A stretch of 64,000 nucleotides of DNA from Heloderma charlesbogerti. Taxonomy: Eukaryota > Chordata > Lepidosauria > Squamata > Helodermatidae. The stretch lies in the NCBI GenBank assembly GCA_026122225.1, contig JANEZZ010001642.1, positions 1,364,001 through 1,428,000 of the forward strand. The letters are read 5' to 3'. The position numbers were made by a program, and so were the translations under genes. This document shows, piece by piece, positions 1 through 12,900 of this stretch (within the stretch, counting starts at the first letter, position 1; every line of letters starts with the position of its first letter). Below the pieces are notes generated by a model. That model did not search any database and was not told the origin of the DNA. It was given only the letters and a program-made list of their open reading frames with translations.

Positions 1-310
1 AGTAGTAGCACCCCAGTTATGGAACAGCTTTCCCAGAGAGATTTGCCTGGCAACATCCTCATGGTCTTTTCAGGAACAGGCAAAGACTTTTTGTTCACCC
101 AGGCCTTTTAAATAACGTTGGGCCTCTTTGTTTTGAAATTTGTGTTTTAACTCTGAGTTTGCTGTCAGTTTTGTTTTCAGTTGCTGTATGTATGCTGTTT
201 TTGGTTTATGATTTTATGTCTTATTTTGTATTTAAATTGTATTTAGACTTAATTTATTGTAAGCTCCCTAGATAACTTTATGGGGTAGCATACAACTGCC
301 ATTAATAAAT
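1..310 (+). repeat. LINE 3' end (L2/CR1-type tail)
   Basis: The sequence starts with wording typical of reptile LINE 3' ends (a truncated gene-end segment, then T-rich DNA) and finishes with the simple tail AATAAATAAATAA at about 303-315. Its 5' side is cut by the window edge. It has no intact reading frame. Confidence 0.55.
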
Positions 311-2128
311 AAATAAGTAGCCTTTACAGTGAAATATAATAACAATAGCAAAATAATATTGTGATAGTATAAAATCCCTAGCAGTTTGACAGCTATATAT
401 GCCCATGGGAGAGTATAAAACATGCAAGATTCACAAATGTTAGGCTTGGCCTTTAAAATGCATATTTATAACTATATTATGATAAAAAATATTTTAAATT
501 ATTGACCTGAAAAATTGGTGAGTTTCTAATGTGTACTGCCATGACATCATCCATCATCCTTTTAAGGGTTACCACTGTTTTGTGGCAGGACTTTTGCTTT
601 TAACAGCTGCGTGATAAGGAGAAATTCAGCAGATGAAGCTTTACCTGGTATGTGCATACAGTAACATGCAGAACTTCAGCATCACCTGCTGAAGTTCTGC
701 ATGTTATGCAGCTATTAAGGGCACAGGGGCAATTCCAGAAAAAAAAAAAAAAAGCTGGCAAACCTACTTCTTGCTGTTGCAGATTAACATAGATGGGATG
801 CTTCTAATGTCTACTGCATGGCAACACCTGGTGGCTTTGTGTCCAAGGTATTCTTTCTTCTGTGTCTCAATTACCACAGTACTTCTTTTTCTACATATAA
901 GTATTATGGGAAGTGATGAGGCTGAGGGAAGAGTAGAGAGGACTGGGAGTTGCTAGATCTGACGATCCAGTTTTTTGGAAATATGTATTTTTAACATCTT
1001 AAGATATGTACCTAGATCACATGCTCCACATTTCCAGAGATTTTGGAGGCAATTATACATCCTCCTACATCCTACATCCTCTAGTCTCCTTTGCTGGCTA
1101 CAGTTTCACTTTTTAAAAAAGTGTTCTTACCAGCAGATGTCAGCATTGATCCACTTGGAAGATGCATTAACATATTACAGTCTCTCCTACTGGTCTGCAT
1201 CTTACTATGGTATACAGATGCATGGGAGGCTTGGGGAAAGTTGATGTGGAGCTAACCTGACTCTGTCATGAGCCTACTTGAGTCTGATGGATGGGAAAGG
1301 GGTGTCCTGTCCTGCCACTTTCTGAGCCTTTCCTTGTATGATCTTTTTTCATTTGAATGCCTCACTCTCTTCTGGTCAACCAGTTGTCCACTCTGGAAGA
1401 GCCTGGAGGTGAATATTAACCCCTTAGAACACTCTCTGCTCTGTATTCTCCCTACCCACCTGATACCCTTCAGATTGCAGCACAGTGAACTGAAACTGGA
1501 AATATCCAATATGTTCTATAGGACCATGTTCTGGCTAAATCTTGACAATATGGGGCATCTGGTAGCAAGGGTCAGGTTCAGATTAGAGCATTAAAGTAGG
1601 GTGTCTAAATTTTAGCATGGGGTGGACAGGAATGCAGCTTTGTGGTTCTCTTGGCAGCTGGGCTATAAAGGCTATTCCTGTTCAAATGACCCTGGCTCAG
1701 AGGGGGACGATGCCTGAGCAGAATGGACCAGCAGCTCCAGGGAACTAACTATTGATATTGAGCATACAAATGGGAATGAGGAAAATGCTTTCTTTATGAC
1801 CCGATACAGTTTTTATTATGGGGAGTTAGATCGTGGAGATAAACTCCCCAGCCTGCAATCACAAGGGCTTAAGGGGACATATATCAGCAGGGAACAAGGA
1901 ACTGTGTGCTAGGGAAGCATGATTTTTGAGACAGGCATGTGGCTGAATGGACTCTGGAAGGAAAAGTGGCCCATTTTGACTGTATCTTGGGCCCTGTTCC
2001 AAGAGCATCTGGGCCTGGCTTAGTGGAGGCTTATTCTCAAGATCTAATATGAGCCTGCCGCTTTAAGCGTCACAGAGGGTTTGAGAGAGAACATGTAGGG
2101 CTATTATTTATTTGATATACAGAAACTA
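311..2128. other. Unassigned flanking DNA
   Basis: About 1.8 kb between the LINE tail and the Tc1 element. Only a perfect hairpin at 662-706 stands out. Short reading frames here have no recognisable domains, and I see no gene. Confidence 0.6.
662..706. repeat. Perfect hairpin, 20-bp arms, 5-nt loop
   Basis: The arm TAACATGCAGAACTTCAGCA at 662-681 is exactly complemented by 687-706, with loop TCACC between. The stem is shorter than a typical microRNA precursor. It may be the core of a foldback element. Confidence 0.9.
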
Positions 2129-3677
2129 CCGTCAGGGCCAGAAATATTGGAACAAGGATAACTGTTTTGGCAGTTGGCCTCTGCACACCACCAAAATGAA
2201 GTTGAAACACATCCAGATGGGAGCGAAGTCAGGACTTTCAGCTGTAATTCAAGGGTTTTGACAAAAGTGGAGCACTAACCATTCAGGAAGTACAGCCAGT
2301 GGCATACACCTCGCTGGTGGCTCGTAAGTAATGGAACAAACCAACATCATTTCAAACTTAAGGATCGCCTTTAATACCTGGATGAAAATCCTTTGCAGTC
2401 AATGGCTGCCTGAAGTCTGGAACCCATGGACATGACCAAATGCTGAGTTTCCTCCCTCGAGATGCTTTGCCAGGCCTTTACTGCAGCTGCCTGTAGCTGC
2501 TGCTTGTTTGTGGGTCTTTCTGCCTTCAGTCTTGTCTTCAGTAAGTGAAAAGCATGCTCTATTGGGTTGAGATCAGGTGACTGACTTGGCCATTGAAGAA
2601 CATCCCACTTCTTTGCCTTGAGAAACTCTTGGATAGCTTTTGCTGTCTGTTTTGGGTCATTATCCCTCTGCAACATGAAGCGGCGCCCTATCAGTTTGGC
2701 AGCATTCTGCTCAGAATCTGAGCAGAAAGTATAGCCCTATACACTTCAGAATTCATCCTGCTGCTTTTATCAGCAGTCAGGTCATCAATAAACACCAGTG
2801 ACCCGGTTCCATTGGCAGACATACATGCCCATGCCATAACACTGCCTCCACCATGTTTGACAGATGATGTGGTATGCTTTGGATCATGAGCTGTTCCTTT
2901 CCTTCTCTGTACTTTTCTCTTCCCATCATTCTGGTAGACGTTAGTCTTGGTTTCATCAGTCCAAAGAATCTTATTCCAGAACTGGGCAGGCTTTTTTAGG
3001 TGTTTGCTGGCAAAGGCTAATCTAGCCTGTCTGTTCTTGAACGTTACCAGTGGTTTGCACCTTGTTGTGAAGCCTCTGTATTTACATTCATAAAGCTGTC
3101 TCTGGACTGTAGATGTTGACAATGACATGTCTACCTCCTCAAGAGCATTCTTGACCTGGCTAGATGTCGTGAAAGGGTTCCTCGTCACCATGAGCAGCAT
3201 TCTGCGGTCATCCACTTTAGCTGTCTTCCGTGGTCTTCCAGGCCTTTTGCTGTTTCTCAGCTTGCCAGTTAATTCCTTCTTTTTCAGGATGTTCCAAACT
3301 GTTGTGTTGGCCACTCCCAATGTTTTTGCTGTCTCTCTGATGGGTTTATTTTGTTTCCTCAGCCTAATGATGGCCCCCTTCACTCACATGGACACCTCTT
3401 TGGACCTCATGTTGGGGGTTCCAATTAACAGCTACCAAATGCAAATGTAACACTCAGAACCACCTCCAGGCCTTTTATCTGCTTGATTGATCATGGGGTA
3501 CCCAGGAAACAGGCCACATCTGGCCATGCAGCTGCTTGTCAGCCATTCGTTCCATTACTTATGAGCCACCAATGATGGGTGTGTGTGTATGCCACTGGCT
3601 GTACTTCCTGAATGGTTAGTGCCCCACTTTTGTCAAACCCCTTGAATTACAGCTGAAAGTCCTGACTTCGCTCCCAT
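2129..3677 (-). mobile_element. Tc1/mariner DNA transposon, degraded
   Basis: A Tc1-type transposon with a broken transposase (3410-2371) between inverted repeats. The left repeat (about 2217-2335) is nearly identical to the complement of the right one (about 3550-3677), including the shared stretch around GGGAGCGAAGTCAGGACTTT. The left side has about 90 further bases out to a flanking TA at 2127-2128. The right side lacks this outer part and its TA, so the right terminus has been lost. The copy cannot move by itself. Confidence 0.85.
2371..3410 (-). pseudogene. Tc1-like transposase, pseudogene
   Basis: The protein would cut and paste the element as a DDE transposase. Visible parts, in order: an N-terminal helix-turn-helix (IRETAKTLGVANTTVWNIL) followed by a basic GRPRK hook, a second DNA-binding stretch, then the catalytic domain with the first Asp in ILWTDETK, the second in QRDNDPKQT, and Glu in DLNPIEH, 34 residues after it as in Tc1. 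The expected length of about 340 codons is preserved, but two breaks are seen: an in-frame TGA at 3386-3384, eight codons after the ATG at 3410, and a single-base frameshift near 2700-2720 that separates the second Asp and the Glu from the rest. It is not functional as it stands. Confidence 0.9.
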
Positions 3678-4794
3678 GGTGGTGATAGTGATTCAGCTGA
3701 TGAGCATGGCAGTTCCATTAATGATCAAGTAGAACAAGTTGACCCTGAATCCTTCCCTAGTCTTAATTTTTTTTGGCTGTTGCACCATTTGGCATGATGA
3801 TTTAAATTAAGGCAGTCAATGCGAATGTCAGTGTTGTTATATATGCTTTGTTCATACAAATAATTGCAGCAAGCACAGGCTTATCAATGAAAGGAAGGGT
3901 GCTGATGCTCTAACCTGCCTGGAAGCCATGCTCTCAAAGATGAACGTTCTGCCTACTAATCCTGACATAAGACCAGTCTGCTGGGCTTGCTTAGTGCTGC
4001 TGATGGAAATTCATTTGGCATATGCTCAGTGTCACTTGATTTTACATTGTCCAGATCCCAGCACTGACATTTTAGAGAACCCCTCAGTGAAGCACCTCTA
4101 TTTTACAGTCTGCAATGGTGGATTAAGTGTTGTCTGGAAACTCATTCTGAAGGCAACACTATAATTCTTACAGCATAATCACCTTTTTCTTCAACAGCAG
4201 GAGACAGACATTCTGCTTTGAAAGTTTGTTTGCCAGGTTTCAATCCAGAGACTCTGCCTGTAGCTTTAAGAGATCCCACACTGCTTGTCTACTCCTAAAG
4301 TTACAAGAAGAGTCTCCAGACTGGGACATGGCAAACCTATGATGGCACGATAGATTTCACCTTGTAACGGAGCAGGAAAGGCAAAATTGCCCTGTTGTAC
4401 AGGGGCTTGCCAATGTCTTCTTGCCCAAAAGCAACCTCTATTTAATTTTTAACTCAGTCAAGAAATCCTGGTTCTAATTAAGAGACAGCTTTATTAACGG
4501 TGGGGAAGCTATTTATTAAATAGCTTCCCCACCGTCTGTATTTACTGATACAATGAGGGCCCAAGAAGAGTCCGCAAACTACTTTTGGCTGAGAGGATGA
4601 AGGGTGTTGTGTGAGAATTTGACCCATCTTATGCACAAGTTGTGGTTGGTAGGTGAGGTTTGTGTGTAAACCAAACTGCCATCCTAAAACTAGTTTTTTA
4701 CTCTAGAGTTGGAGTAAGTAAAGTGATGACTGCAACCTTAGCTTCTCAGTAGAAGTTGCAACTACAGCATTCCTAACAGATGCTGCTTAAATAC
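3678..4794. other. Unassigned flanking DNA
   Basis: No gene or known repeat recognised, apart from the perfect 39-bp hairpin at 4497-4535. Confidence 0.6.
4497..4535. repeat. Perfect 39-bp hairpin, 19-bp arms, 1-nt centre
   Basis: The arm ACGGTGGGGAAGCTATTTA at 4497-4515 is followed by a single T and its exact complement at 4517-4535. No mismatch is present, so it is either young or maintained. Confidence 0.92.
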
Positions 4795-4975
4795 CTCCAG
4801 CAAAGGAGAACATACCACCCCCTGAGGCAAGTTTGTTCTAATGTTGAACAGCTTTTACTGTGAGAAATCTTTCCCAATGTTTAGCTGAAATCTGCTTCCT
4901 TACGATTTCCACCCATTAGTTTCAGTCCTGCATTGTGGAACAATGGAAAACAAGCCTATTCTGTCCTCTACGTAA
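4795..4975 (-). mobile_element. CR1 LINE 3'UTR fragment
   Basis: Read on the plus strand it has the CR1 3'UTR complement, for example TCTTTCCCAATGTTTAGCTG and CCCATTAGTTTCAGTCCTGC. The 5' part and the very 3' end are missing. Confidence 0.7.
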
Positions 4976-7900
4976 CAGTTGTGCTGTTATGAGTGCATCA
5001 CTCTGATTACTGTGAGTGGACAGGTGCACAACCTGGGAGGCTTGAAAACAAACTTTGGGGCAGTTGAGCTGGGGTGGGGCTCCGTTTGCCCTAAAAGCAG
5101 CAGACCCCCTGCCTCGTCTAACCCACCTTGTTTAGAGCTGCCTGCCAAGTGGCTATTAGGACACCTTCTGAACGTGCTCACAATCCACGCTCATGTGTGT
5201 GCTGAGAAGAAGTCATAAATGCTTTACGGATAGTCAATACTGAGATTTTTCTTGCTCTGCCCCATAAACTGGAAAATCCTCCTCTCCCCACCCCTTTGTC
5301 TCTAGGGAACCACAAAGCCCTGGACAGATATTAAAACAGTCACATTTCAGGAATCAACTGCTGCTGCCCAACCTTGGTCAGCTTAGTTTGTTATTGCTCA
5401 CAACAGTGGCTGGGATTTGAGGAGTAACTGAGTTTCACATTGTCCTGCTGCTCCTAGAAATGTTGTCACTTTAGGAATGTGAGATAAGAGTGGAGGTCTT
5501 AGAAACCCGCTTTGGATTGTTAAAACTTACAAACCTCTCGATTCTAGACCTGTCTTGCTAAGTCTTTTGGCATTTTCTGCTAGCTAGGTGAATAGTAGAA
5601 GTATGAGTTCCTTATACTATCTTAATCTGAGGTGGTGTACTTCAGTTACCAAAAGTGGGACAAACAAGGGAGATTCTATCTTCATCATACCCTGCTTGTT
5701 AGCTTCCTAGGGACTTTGGCCACTGTTGAAGCCAGGAAATATTGGGTCTAATCCAGCAGTACAGTTCTTATGTTTCTGAGCTGCTCTGTAGTTGCAGCAT
5801 GTGTGTGAGGGGGTATCTGCTTATTTATTTACAATATTTATATACCGCTCCTCATCAGATGATTTCGGAGCGGTGCTTAACACTGACAGCTGTTTTTACT
5901 TTATGTATAACGGGATATTTTTGCCAGAGAGCAAAGTTCTGCCACCATTCCCTTCACATAGCACCTTAGCTCAAAACTGTTTCCATTTTGTCTGAATATA
6001 GCTGATGTGACCTTGTTACTGACTGTGGCTGAAAGCAATCTAGTTGCATAGTGCATATGCTACCTACTAGTTCCCACCATCTTGGGCTAAGGAAGAATCC
6101 CTTCGGCTGTTTTGCTATTGGGGAACCTGTGGAGATCACAGATAGTTAAGTCAGATCTTCCCCTTCTAATCTATTCAACCCTCCCTATATCACCCACTAA
6201 TCATCCATCAGAAATGGGAGTCTCTTTCCATAAGTACTTGATTTCAGGGATGTCTGTGCTGTTAAGGAATGGTTTCTTTTGCACTTTTCCTTGAGATAAC
6301 CCCTCTAGGACACCCCCCCCCCCATACAACAATCTACAAACATGCAAGTCTGTAACTACCCTTGCACCTTAGAATTTTGAGTTCTGTTCCTTTCCATGAG
6401 GTCTCCTTTCTTGAAATCTCCCTCCCTCCTGCAAGATTCATTGGAACTTTTGTCCCCCTCTCTCCTCCCCATGTCTCCCTCCCTATCTCTTTTGCAAAGC
6501 TCAAGAGCTTACTTGGGTTATTGCCTCTTGCTGGGACCTAGACAGAACATAAAGATTAGTAATAATTCTCTTCCTCTCCCCCATTAATTTTTTCTGTTTC
6601 CTCTTTCTAGGTTGTACTGTAATTTCCCTCCCTCCTCATCCATGGACTCACACACTGCGATTGATACCCAAGCCTCCCTCGAATCCCTCTATCGCTCTCT
6701 CCAATTCTCTTTTATGGGATGTCTTTGCTAGTTAATCATAGTTAACCATTTTATTGCTTGTTATCACTATTACTGGGTTGTTTCCTTAATAAAAACTTTC
6801 ATTTCAGAAAAGCTTTGATTTCTTCTCCATTGCCTCCCTATGGGTGCCTTGTGAGACCACTCTGCTTCCCAGACTAAATGATCCTGGCTATGCACACTTT
6901 GCTCTGTGTTTTGGTTAAAAGGTGTTAGCTTGAACCAGCTTTAATGGTGACAGCAGCCTGTACTCTAGCAGAATAAAACCAGGGTTGCATTGGGAATTGT
7001 TCCATATCATACATTTGAGCTAAATTTCTCGTCATTCCTGTTCTGGAAGGGCTGTTACCTGAACATGTAGAAGTAGTCTACAGATGTGTTTAGAGACGCA
7101 TGTTCTGAGCAAGTGTGGTAACAATAGGTTGGCTATGTTCCTAGAAAACGCAACTATTTGCTGAGACTGTCTGGCAATCACAGCTTGCATTTCTTCCATG
7201 ACTGCCCCATCTACAGAACATATGAATGGGAGACCAATGCAAGCTGGAGATCCAGTACAATATGTACTGGACTGGACTGGAGAAGGGTCATATGTACCTT
7301 CCGTCTCAGAAAAAGGGGTTGTGGAGGCATGACCTTATAGTTATCCTCTACTAGATGAAATCACAATTGCTCCTGGGAACTTTATTTTGTATGCGATATA
7401 GACAGTGTGGAGTTTGTGCAGTGTCATTGGCTATTTTGTCCACCATTTTAAGTGGTGATTCTAGCTAGCCACATAAGAAATGAGTCAGAGTAGTCTTTTT
7501 ACAACAGAGATGCACCATTCTGGTTTATTGATCCAGTTCCTAATAGCAGACACATATTCAAATCCATTATGGGAAGGTCTTCAGCACTCAGCTGCAGAAA
7601 AAGACTGAGATGAGTAAAACCAAGAACACTACGTCTACCTTTGACTTTACAACTACATTTCTTGGACAATTTCCTTTCTGAAAAGGCATGCATTGAGCTT
7701 TTGAAAAAGCAAATAGTAGCTGTTGTGCTGCACTACATGTAATCTGGGTGCTTGTTCATACCTTTTTGCTGTTTCCAACAGGCAGAGGAGAAGGGGCTTA
7801 TCAAAGGAAAAGAAACAGCTTAGCATAGGAATGTCTCCTGCATGGCTCTTCGCTCCTGTGAGGCTGCATTAGCCAGTTGAGTTTGCAAACAGCAGAAAGC

Positions 7901-7999
7901 ACCCAGATGTTGTGCAGCACAACAGCAAATATTTACTTTTTAAAAAGATAAATAATGCATGCCTTTTCAAAGAGAAAGGAAATTAGTTGCGAAATATAG
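4976..7999. other. Flanking DNA without a recognised gene
   Basis: Contains a reverse-oriented LINE tail at about 5815-5885 (TTATTTATTTACAATATTTA), a C run at 6311-6323 and a pyrimidine-rich zone at 6400-6660. Splice-acceptor-like and poly(A)-like signals occur at 6590-6815 but are not joined to any credible coding frame. Confidence 0.55.
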
Positions 8000-8510
8000 T
8001 TGCTGTAAAATAAGAAGGTATACGTATGTTTTTCTAAACTAAAGCCCCCAAACATTGTAACTTTTTCTCTTAGGGGAATTGATCTAGCCCCCTGATAATT
8101 TTGGCTGCATTTTCCTGCACATTCTCTAGCTCTACAGTATCCTTTTAGAGATGTAGCAACCAGAACTGTATACAGTATTCCAAGTGTAATCGAGGTATAT
8201 GAGCGGTATAACATTGGCTTATTTTCAATCCATTTCCTATTTATCTTCGGAAGGAGTTTGCTTAATCACAGCTACCAGACACTGGGTTGACATTTTCATT
8301 GAGCTATCCACCACAACCCCCAAATCCCTTTCTTGATCAGCCATAATTTTTTCATTTTTCACTTTTAATATAATCCATCTCCAATTAGCAACTTGCGTAA
8401 TTTGTGCTGTATCACATCCTAAGTATCCCTTATGGCACAGCCCACATGTCTGGGGGTTTATGATCATAAGCAAATGAAAGCATTTGTTAAATGTGGGCTA
8501 ATCCTGAATG
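8000..8510 (-). mobile_element. CR1 LINE fragment with end of reverse transcriptase ORF
   Basis: On the minus strand a frame near 8473-8237 encodes QERDLGVVVDSSMKMSTQC, which matches the CR1 ORF2 segment just after the reverse-transcriptase palm (ERDLGV-V-D-S-M). It is interrupted and lacks the endonuclease and RT core, so this is a dead 5'-truncated copy. Confidence 0.8.
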
Positions 8511-8644
8511 AAGAAAATAGCCACAAAAGGAGGTATGAGTAGAAACAAGATAAACCTAAAAGGAGATGATCCTTTGAGGTTGAGCTTTTTTTTTTTTTTT
8601 TACACATATTACCATTGCATTTTGTAAAGTGCTTCCCATCCAGA

Positions 8645-9960
8645 ACTGGAAATCATAGAATTGAGAGGGATCTCAAAGGTCATCTAGTCCAATTCCCTGA
8701 TGCAGGAAATCTACTACTCTAGCAATGGAGAGTCTACCACCTTCCAAGGTAGTGTTTTCCAGTCAAACAGCTCAGCTCATCAGGATGTTCTTCCCAATGT
8801 TTAGGTGAAATCCACCTCCTTGTGATTTGAAGCTGTGGCTTGGGTTCTACCCCTTGGAACAACAGAAAACAAACTTTGCTTCATCTATACAGCAATCCTT
8901 CAAATATTTGAAGATTGCTGTTATATCACTTCTTGTCTTTTCCAGGCTAAACACGCCCAACCCCTTCAACTTTTACTGTATAGGACTCCTTTCTGCATAG
9001 TACTCAACCTTTCTCCAGCCCCACTGTCACCCTCTTCTGGACACTTTTCAGTTTGTGTTTTCCTTAAATTATGGTGCCCCATACTGGACACAGCAGGTTA
9101 GATCCAGAGTAGTGCTTAGCGGAGTTCCATTTAACTGGAGGAAGGGGGTTGGGAAGGCAGTCTTTGTGATTCCCCCGTCCCCTCTGAAACCCCGTGCTTC
9201 CTGGAAATCTGTGCTGGAGGGCTGGGCAACCTTCTGGGGGAAGATGGAATCAGCTAGGAGTCTCCGCTGGATCCCAGTGTCTTCCATGAACGGGGTCCTG
9301 CCATTCATGGAATAGGCAATGTGAATCCAACTCAATATTGCAAGTGAGAATATAGCAGAATACAGTAGAACCATTACTTATGAACTGGACATTTATGTTG
9401 ATGCAGGCCAGAATTACATTAGCCTTTTTGGCTGCCAGTTTGCACTGTTGACTGGTGTTGCGAGTTGTAGCTCCAGATTCTTTTCACATGTACTGCTGTC
9501 AAGCCAGGTACCATGTATTCTCTATTTGTGCAGCTGAACTTGGGTACCTAAATGGAGAACTTTTAGATTTACCTCTGTCAATTTTGGCTAGTTCTTCAGC
9601 CTGTCAAGAGCATTTTGAATGTGGTTTCTGTTAGCTATGCCTCCTAATTTGGTATCATCTACAAATTTTATGAGCATCTCCCCTACTCCTTTGTTGAACA
9701 ACACTGGACTTAAGACACAACCCTGAAGTTCCCCACTTGTCACTTGATGAGGAGCCACTGATGAGCACTTTTTGGGTATGGTCTATAACCAGCTTTGAAT
9801 CCTCCAAACAGTAGCATTGTTTAGTCCTCATTTGGCCAGCTTGCCAGCAAGAATACTGTAGAGGATCTTCTTGAAAGCCTTACTGAAATCAAACTTACTT
9901 TCACAGTATACCCCTGATCTACCAAGTTTGTACCTCTTATCGAAAAAAGCAAGATGTTAC
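8645..9960 (-). mobile_element. CR1 LINE 3' end, split by an insertion
   Basis: The plus strand starts with ATCATAGAATT, the complement of the CR1 3' terminus, and continues through CR1 3'UTR and ORF2-end sequence up to about 9960. Homology is interrupted from about 9105 to 9375 by unrelated sequence containing a short inverted repeat (TCCATGAA / TTCATGGA). CR1 resumes at GGCCAGAATTACATTAGCC. It is a fossil with no intact frame. Confidence 0.78.
9105..9375. repeat. Insertion within the CR1 copy
   Basis: About 270 bp that breaks CR1 homology, with a short inverted repeat near 9280-9312. The family is not recognised. The boundaries are approximate because no clean target duplication was identified. 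Confidence 0.4.
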
Positions 9961-12900
9961 TCTGGCATGATTAACAGAATGATCCAACAGGGGTGTGTGA
10001 GGGAGAAGCATCAGCAGAAGGAATACTTCCTATATTCTGCTGGTCTCATGCTGGCGGAGCAGGTGAGAGGGGCTGCTTTTCCTGATTTGGCCTCTCCAGG
10101 CTCTTGCTCTTTTTCACCTTATGCCTGCCATTGCTCTCAAAGGGAAGGAAATAACATATACCAGCCCCAGGGATAGTACAGTTTACACACAACCCCCCAC
10201 TATTCTGGGAGACATGTTGGGGAATGGGAAGGCTTAGATCTTGCAACTTCAGAGCTGCCCATGCCATGCCCCCATTTTCACTCTCTTGAAATGCCTTCAT
10301 GCCACAGCCCAAAGGAGGCTTGTGAGAGTGGCCCTCCTTCTCCACCTACAGATTTCCCTCTCTGTGGGTGGGGGGGGGGTTGTTTATCCTATGGCCCCTG
10401 TGACACCCTCACAGGTATTGTAGGATTGTACCCTAAATATACTTAAAAAAAATTAAAGGTGGATTTTTCAGTATTTTAACCTAAAAACTTTTGAAATGAA
10501 GCAAAGGGAGGCAACAAAGGTCAATTTATCTAATTCAGTGGCTGTACACGACTATGAGTTAACAGCTGGCGTGTACATCAGCAAAAGAACAAAGATTTGA
10601 GGAAAGCAGAAACAGAAATGTTTGTTTATGCAACTGCTAAAGCAAGGGAAGAAACTAGAGCAAGCAAGCAGAGGACGGGAGGCACACTTGGAAGATTTTA
10701 TACTCATTTAATTAATGTCAATGTAGTTTACAAAGGGGAATGACAAGTACCTTTTTTATAGAATATACATCGACACACAATCATCGACACAACTTGAATA
10801 TCACCTTGTGCAGCTGGGAATCTTTGGGCAAAGATAGTTCATTTCTTTTCAAGCTAATTGAGGAAGAGGAGGGAATGGCCAGAGAGTTCTGAAAAATGTG
10901 CCTTGCTCCAAAGGAGGAAATTAACAAGTCAGTCCCTTGTATCTTCCATTCAGTTCTTCTCTCCCCTCCCTACTCCCTCAAGAAAAAAAGCAGGGACAGA
11001 TTAACTTTACAAATAAAGGCTACTAGTTATATGTGATTTTTCATATTCATTTGGCTTAGTAGCAGTCCACAGGACCAGAGAAAGTTCTTTGCTCCCAGTG
11101 CCAATTTGCTGGGACATCAAGATTGAGCCCTCTCAGCATAGCATATTCTCAAACAGATCAGGGAGAAGTGTAGCTCTGCAGTAAATGTCCCAGCAGAGAT
11201 TGCTTGATTGTACTGGATAAGTAGGTTTGGGTGGAACACAGATGTCCCCACCATGACAGATTTAGGAAAGTTTAAGTGCTATACCAGTGGAGGAATCTCC
11301 TGGCTGAACATATGGGACTCTAGAAGCTTTGTGGCACTTGCAGATTGTTGCTGCCCATTTAGGATGCCAGATCAACTCTTGCTTGAAAATGTATTTCTCC
11401 CACCCCTTCACTCCTAACACCCACGGCAGATGGACCTTTCTTACATCAATTGTGGCTGAGTGCTTTAGATGTTATTTGGACACCTTGGAAGCTCAGAATT
11501 GTCTAAGGGTACAAAACTATTCCCCATAAGACAATGGTGCATGTACCGGGGTGAAGTCAAATAGCGAAACTCTAGTAAGAATAACTGTCCTCATCTTGCA
11601 TTCAGTGCATAATCGGCCAAACTGCAATAGGAATATGGAACCTTGTACTGCAAGCTACAACTCCTTTTGTGGTGCTATGTAGACCAATCCATATAAAAAC
11701 AATCATTTTGACAACAGCATGACTGAAGATGACCAGAAGTTTCAGTGCAACCATGTCCTTCTAGTGCTTAAAACAGATTTAAAATTAGATGGAATGAGCC
11801 AGAAGGGAAACCAAAAAGGTACCTTGCAAGAGACCCCCGAGCAGCAACTCTGTTCATTTCATTTTAAAAGGTGATTCGTGACAGGCACATTTGCCTCCCC
11901 AAGCCAGCTATTGCCAATGTCAAGCAAGCTGCTAGCTTCCACTCTCAAGATTCCCAGCAACCTTGTAAAAAAATTCTGGGGTGGAATGCAATCAGCTCGT
12001 TTGGTTGTGTATGTAAAAACTGCAGTTGTTTGTTTCTGATTAAGGCAGGTAGTGAGCAGACTGCATGTGGCTCACAGCTGGGGATATCTTTGAAATGCAG
12101 AACAGGGGGCTGAGTAAAGGTTGCTGTCAGGAATGTTGTGGAAACAAATGGACCCAATCCTGAGCAGACCTAGATCAAGTTCCACTATTGTCACAGTTCA
12201 AGCTGGAGGAAGAGAGACCAGTGGCACTCAAAGCCAGCACATGCCTTTCTTTTTCTTTCTAAAAGTGGAACGTTAAGCATATTCTTGGACATGAACCTCT
12301 GAAAATGAGATGAGACATCATCCAGTAACTCCATCGCAGAAAAACATTTCAGAGCAGTCTGGCAGTAGCTGGACATGGCAAGGCAACATGCCAGGGTGAC
12401 ACAGAAGCTGCCTGATTAGTGAAATGCACCAACTTTCAGGAGAGAGGACTGAGGGAACTCTTGCTCAGACACAGGATGACTGGAATATGGTATTCTCTGC
12501 TGTTCTTCTGCATTTACTCTCATGGGACAGGAAGGGCTGCAGAAAAGAGTTCAATAGTTACTGGCTCACAGCCACGTGAATGCAAAATGATTGGACAAAA
12601 GGTGGCTTCAGCTTTCAAAAGACAAACAAACTGGCCTGAGTGTAGCTTCACCAACACTGGCAGCTGCAGTAGGCAAAGACAACTCTCTACTTTTTGCTGC
12701 TTCATGTAAACTTTTATCTTTTTTCACAGCTGACAATGGAGTAAAACCTTGCAAGCCTTATCTGTATATGTCTTGCTTTTCTTCAGTGGAAAAATTGAAA
12801 ATTGCTTCAGTGGGATACGGATTCTATATAAATAGCCCCATTAGCTATAACTAATGACAAAAATCCTGTTTTCCCTACTTCCCCCCAGAAGTCGTGTAAG

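Noticed and set aside
662..706. MicroRNA precursor
   Set aside because: The stem is only 20 bp and the flanks do not extend the pairing as in a typical precursor of about 33 bp.
1..12000. TMEM53, expected tail-to-tail with RNF220 from mammalian gene order
   Set aside because: No frame with TMEM53-like hydrolase sequence was seen in any of the visible open frames; the region is mostly repeats.
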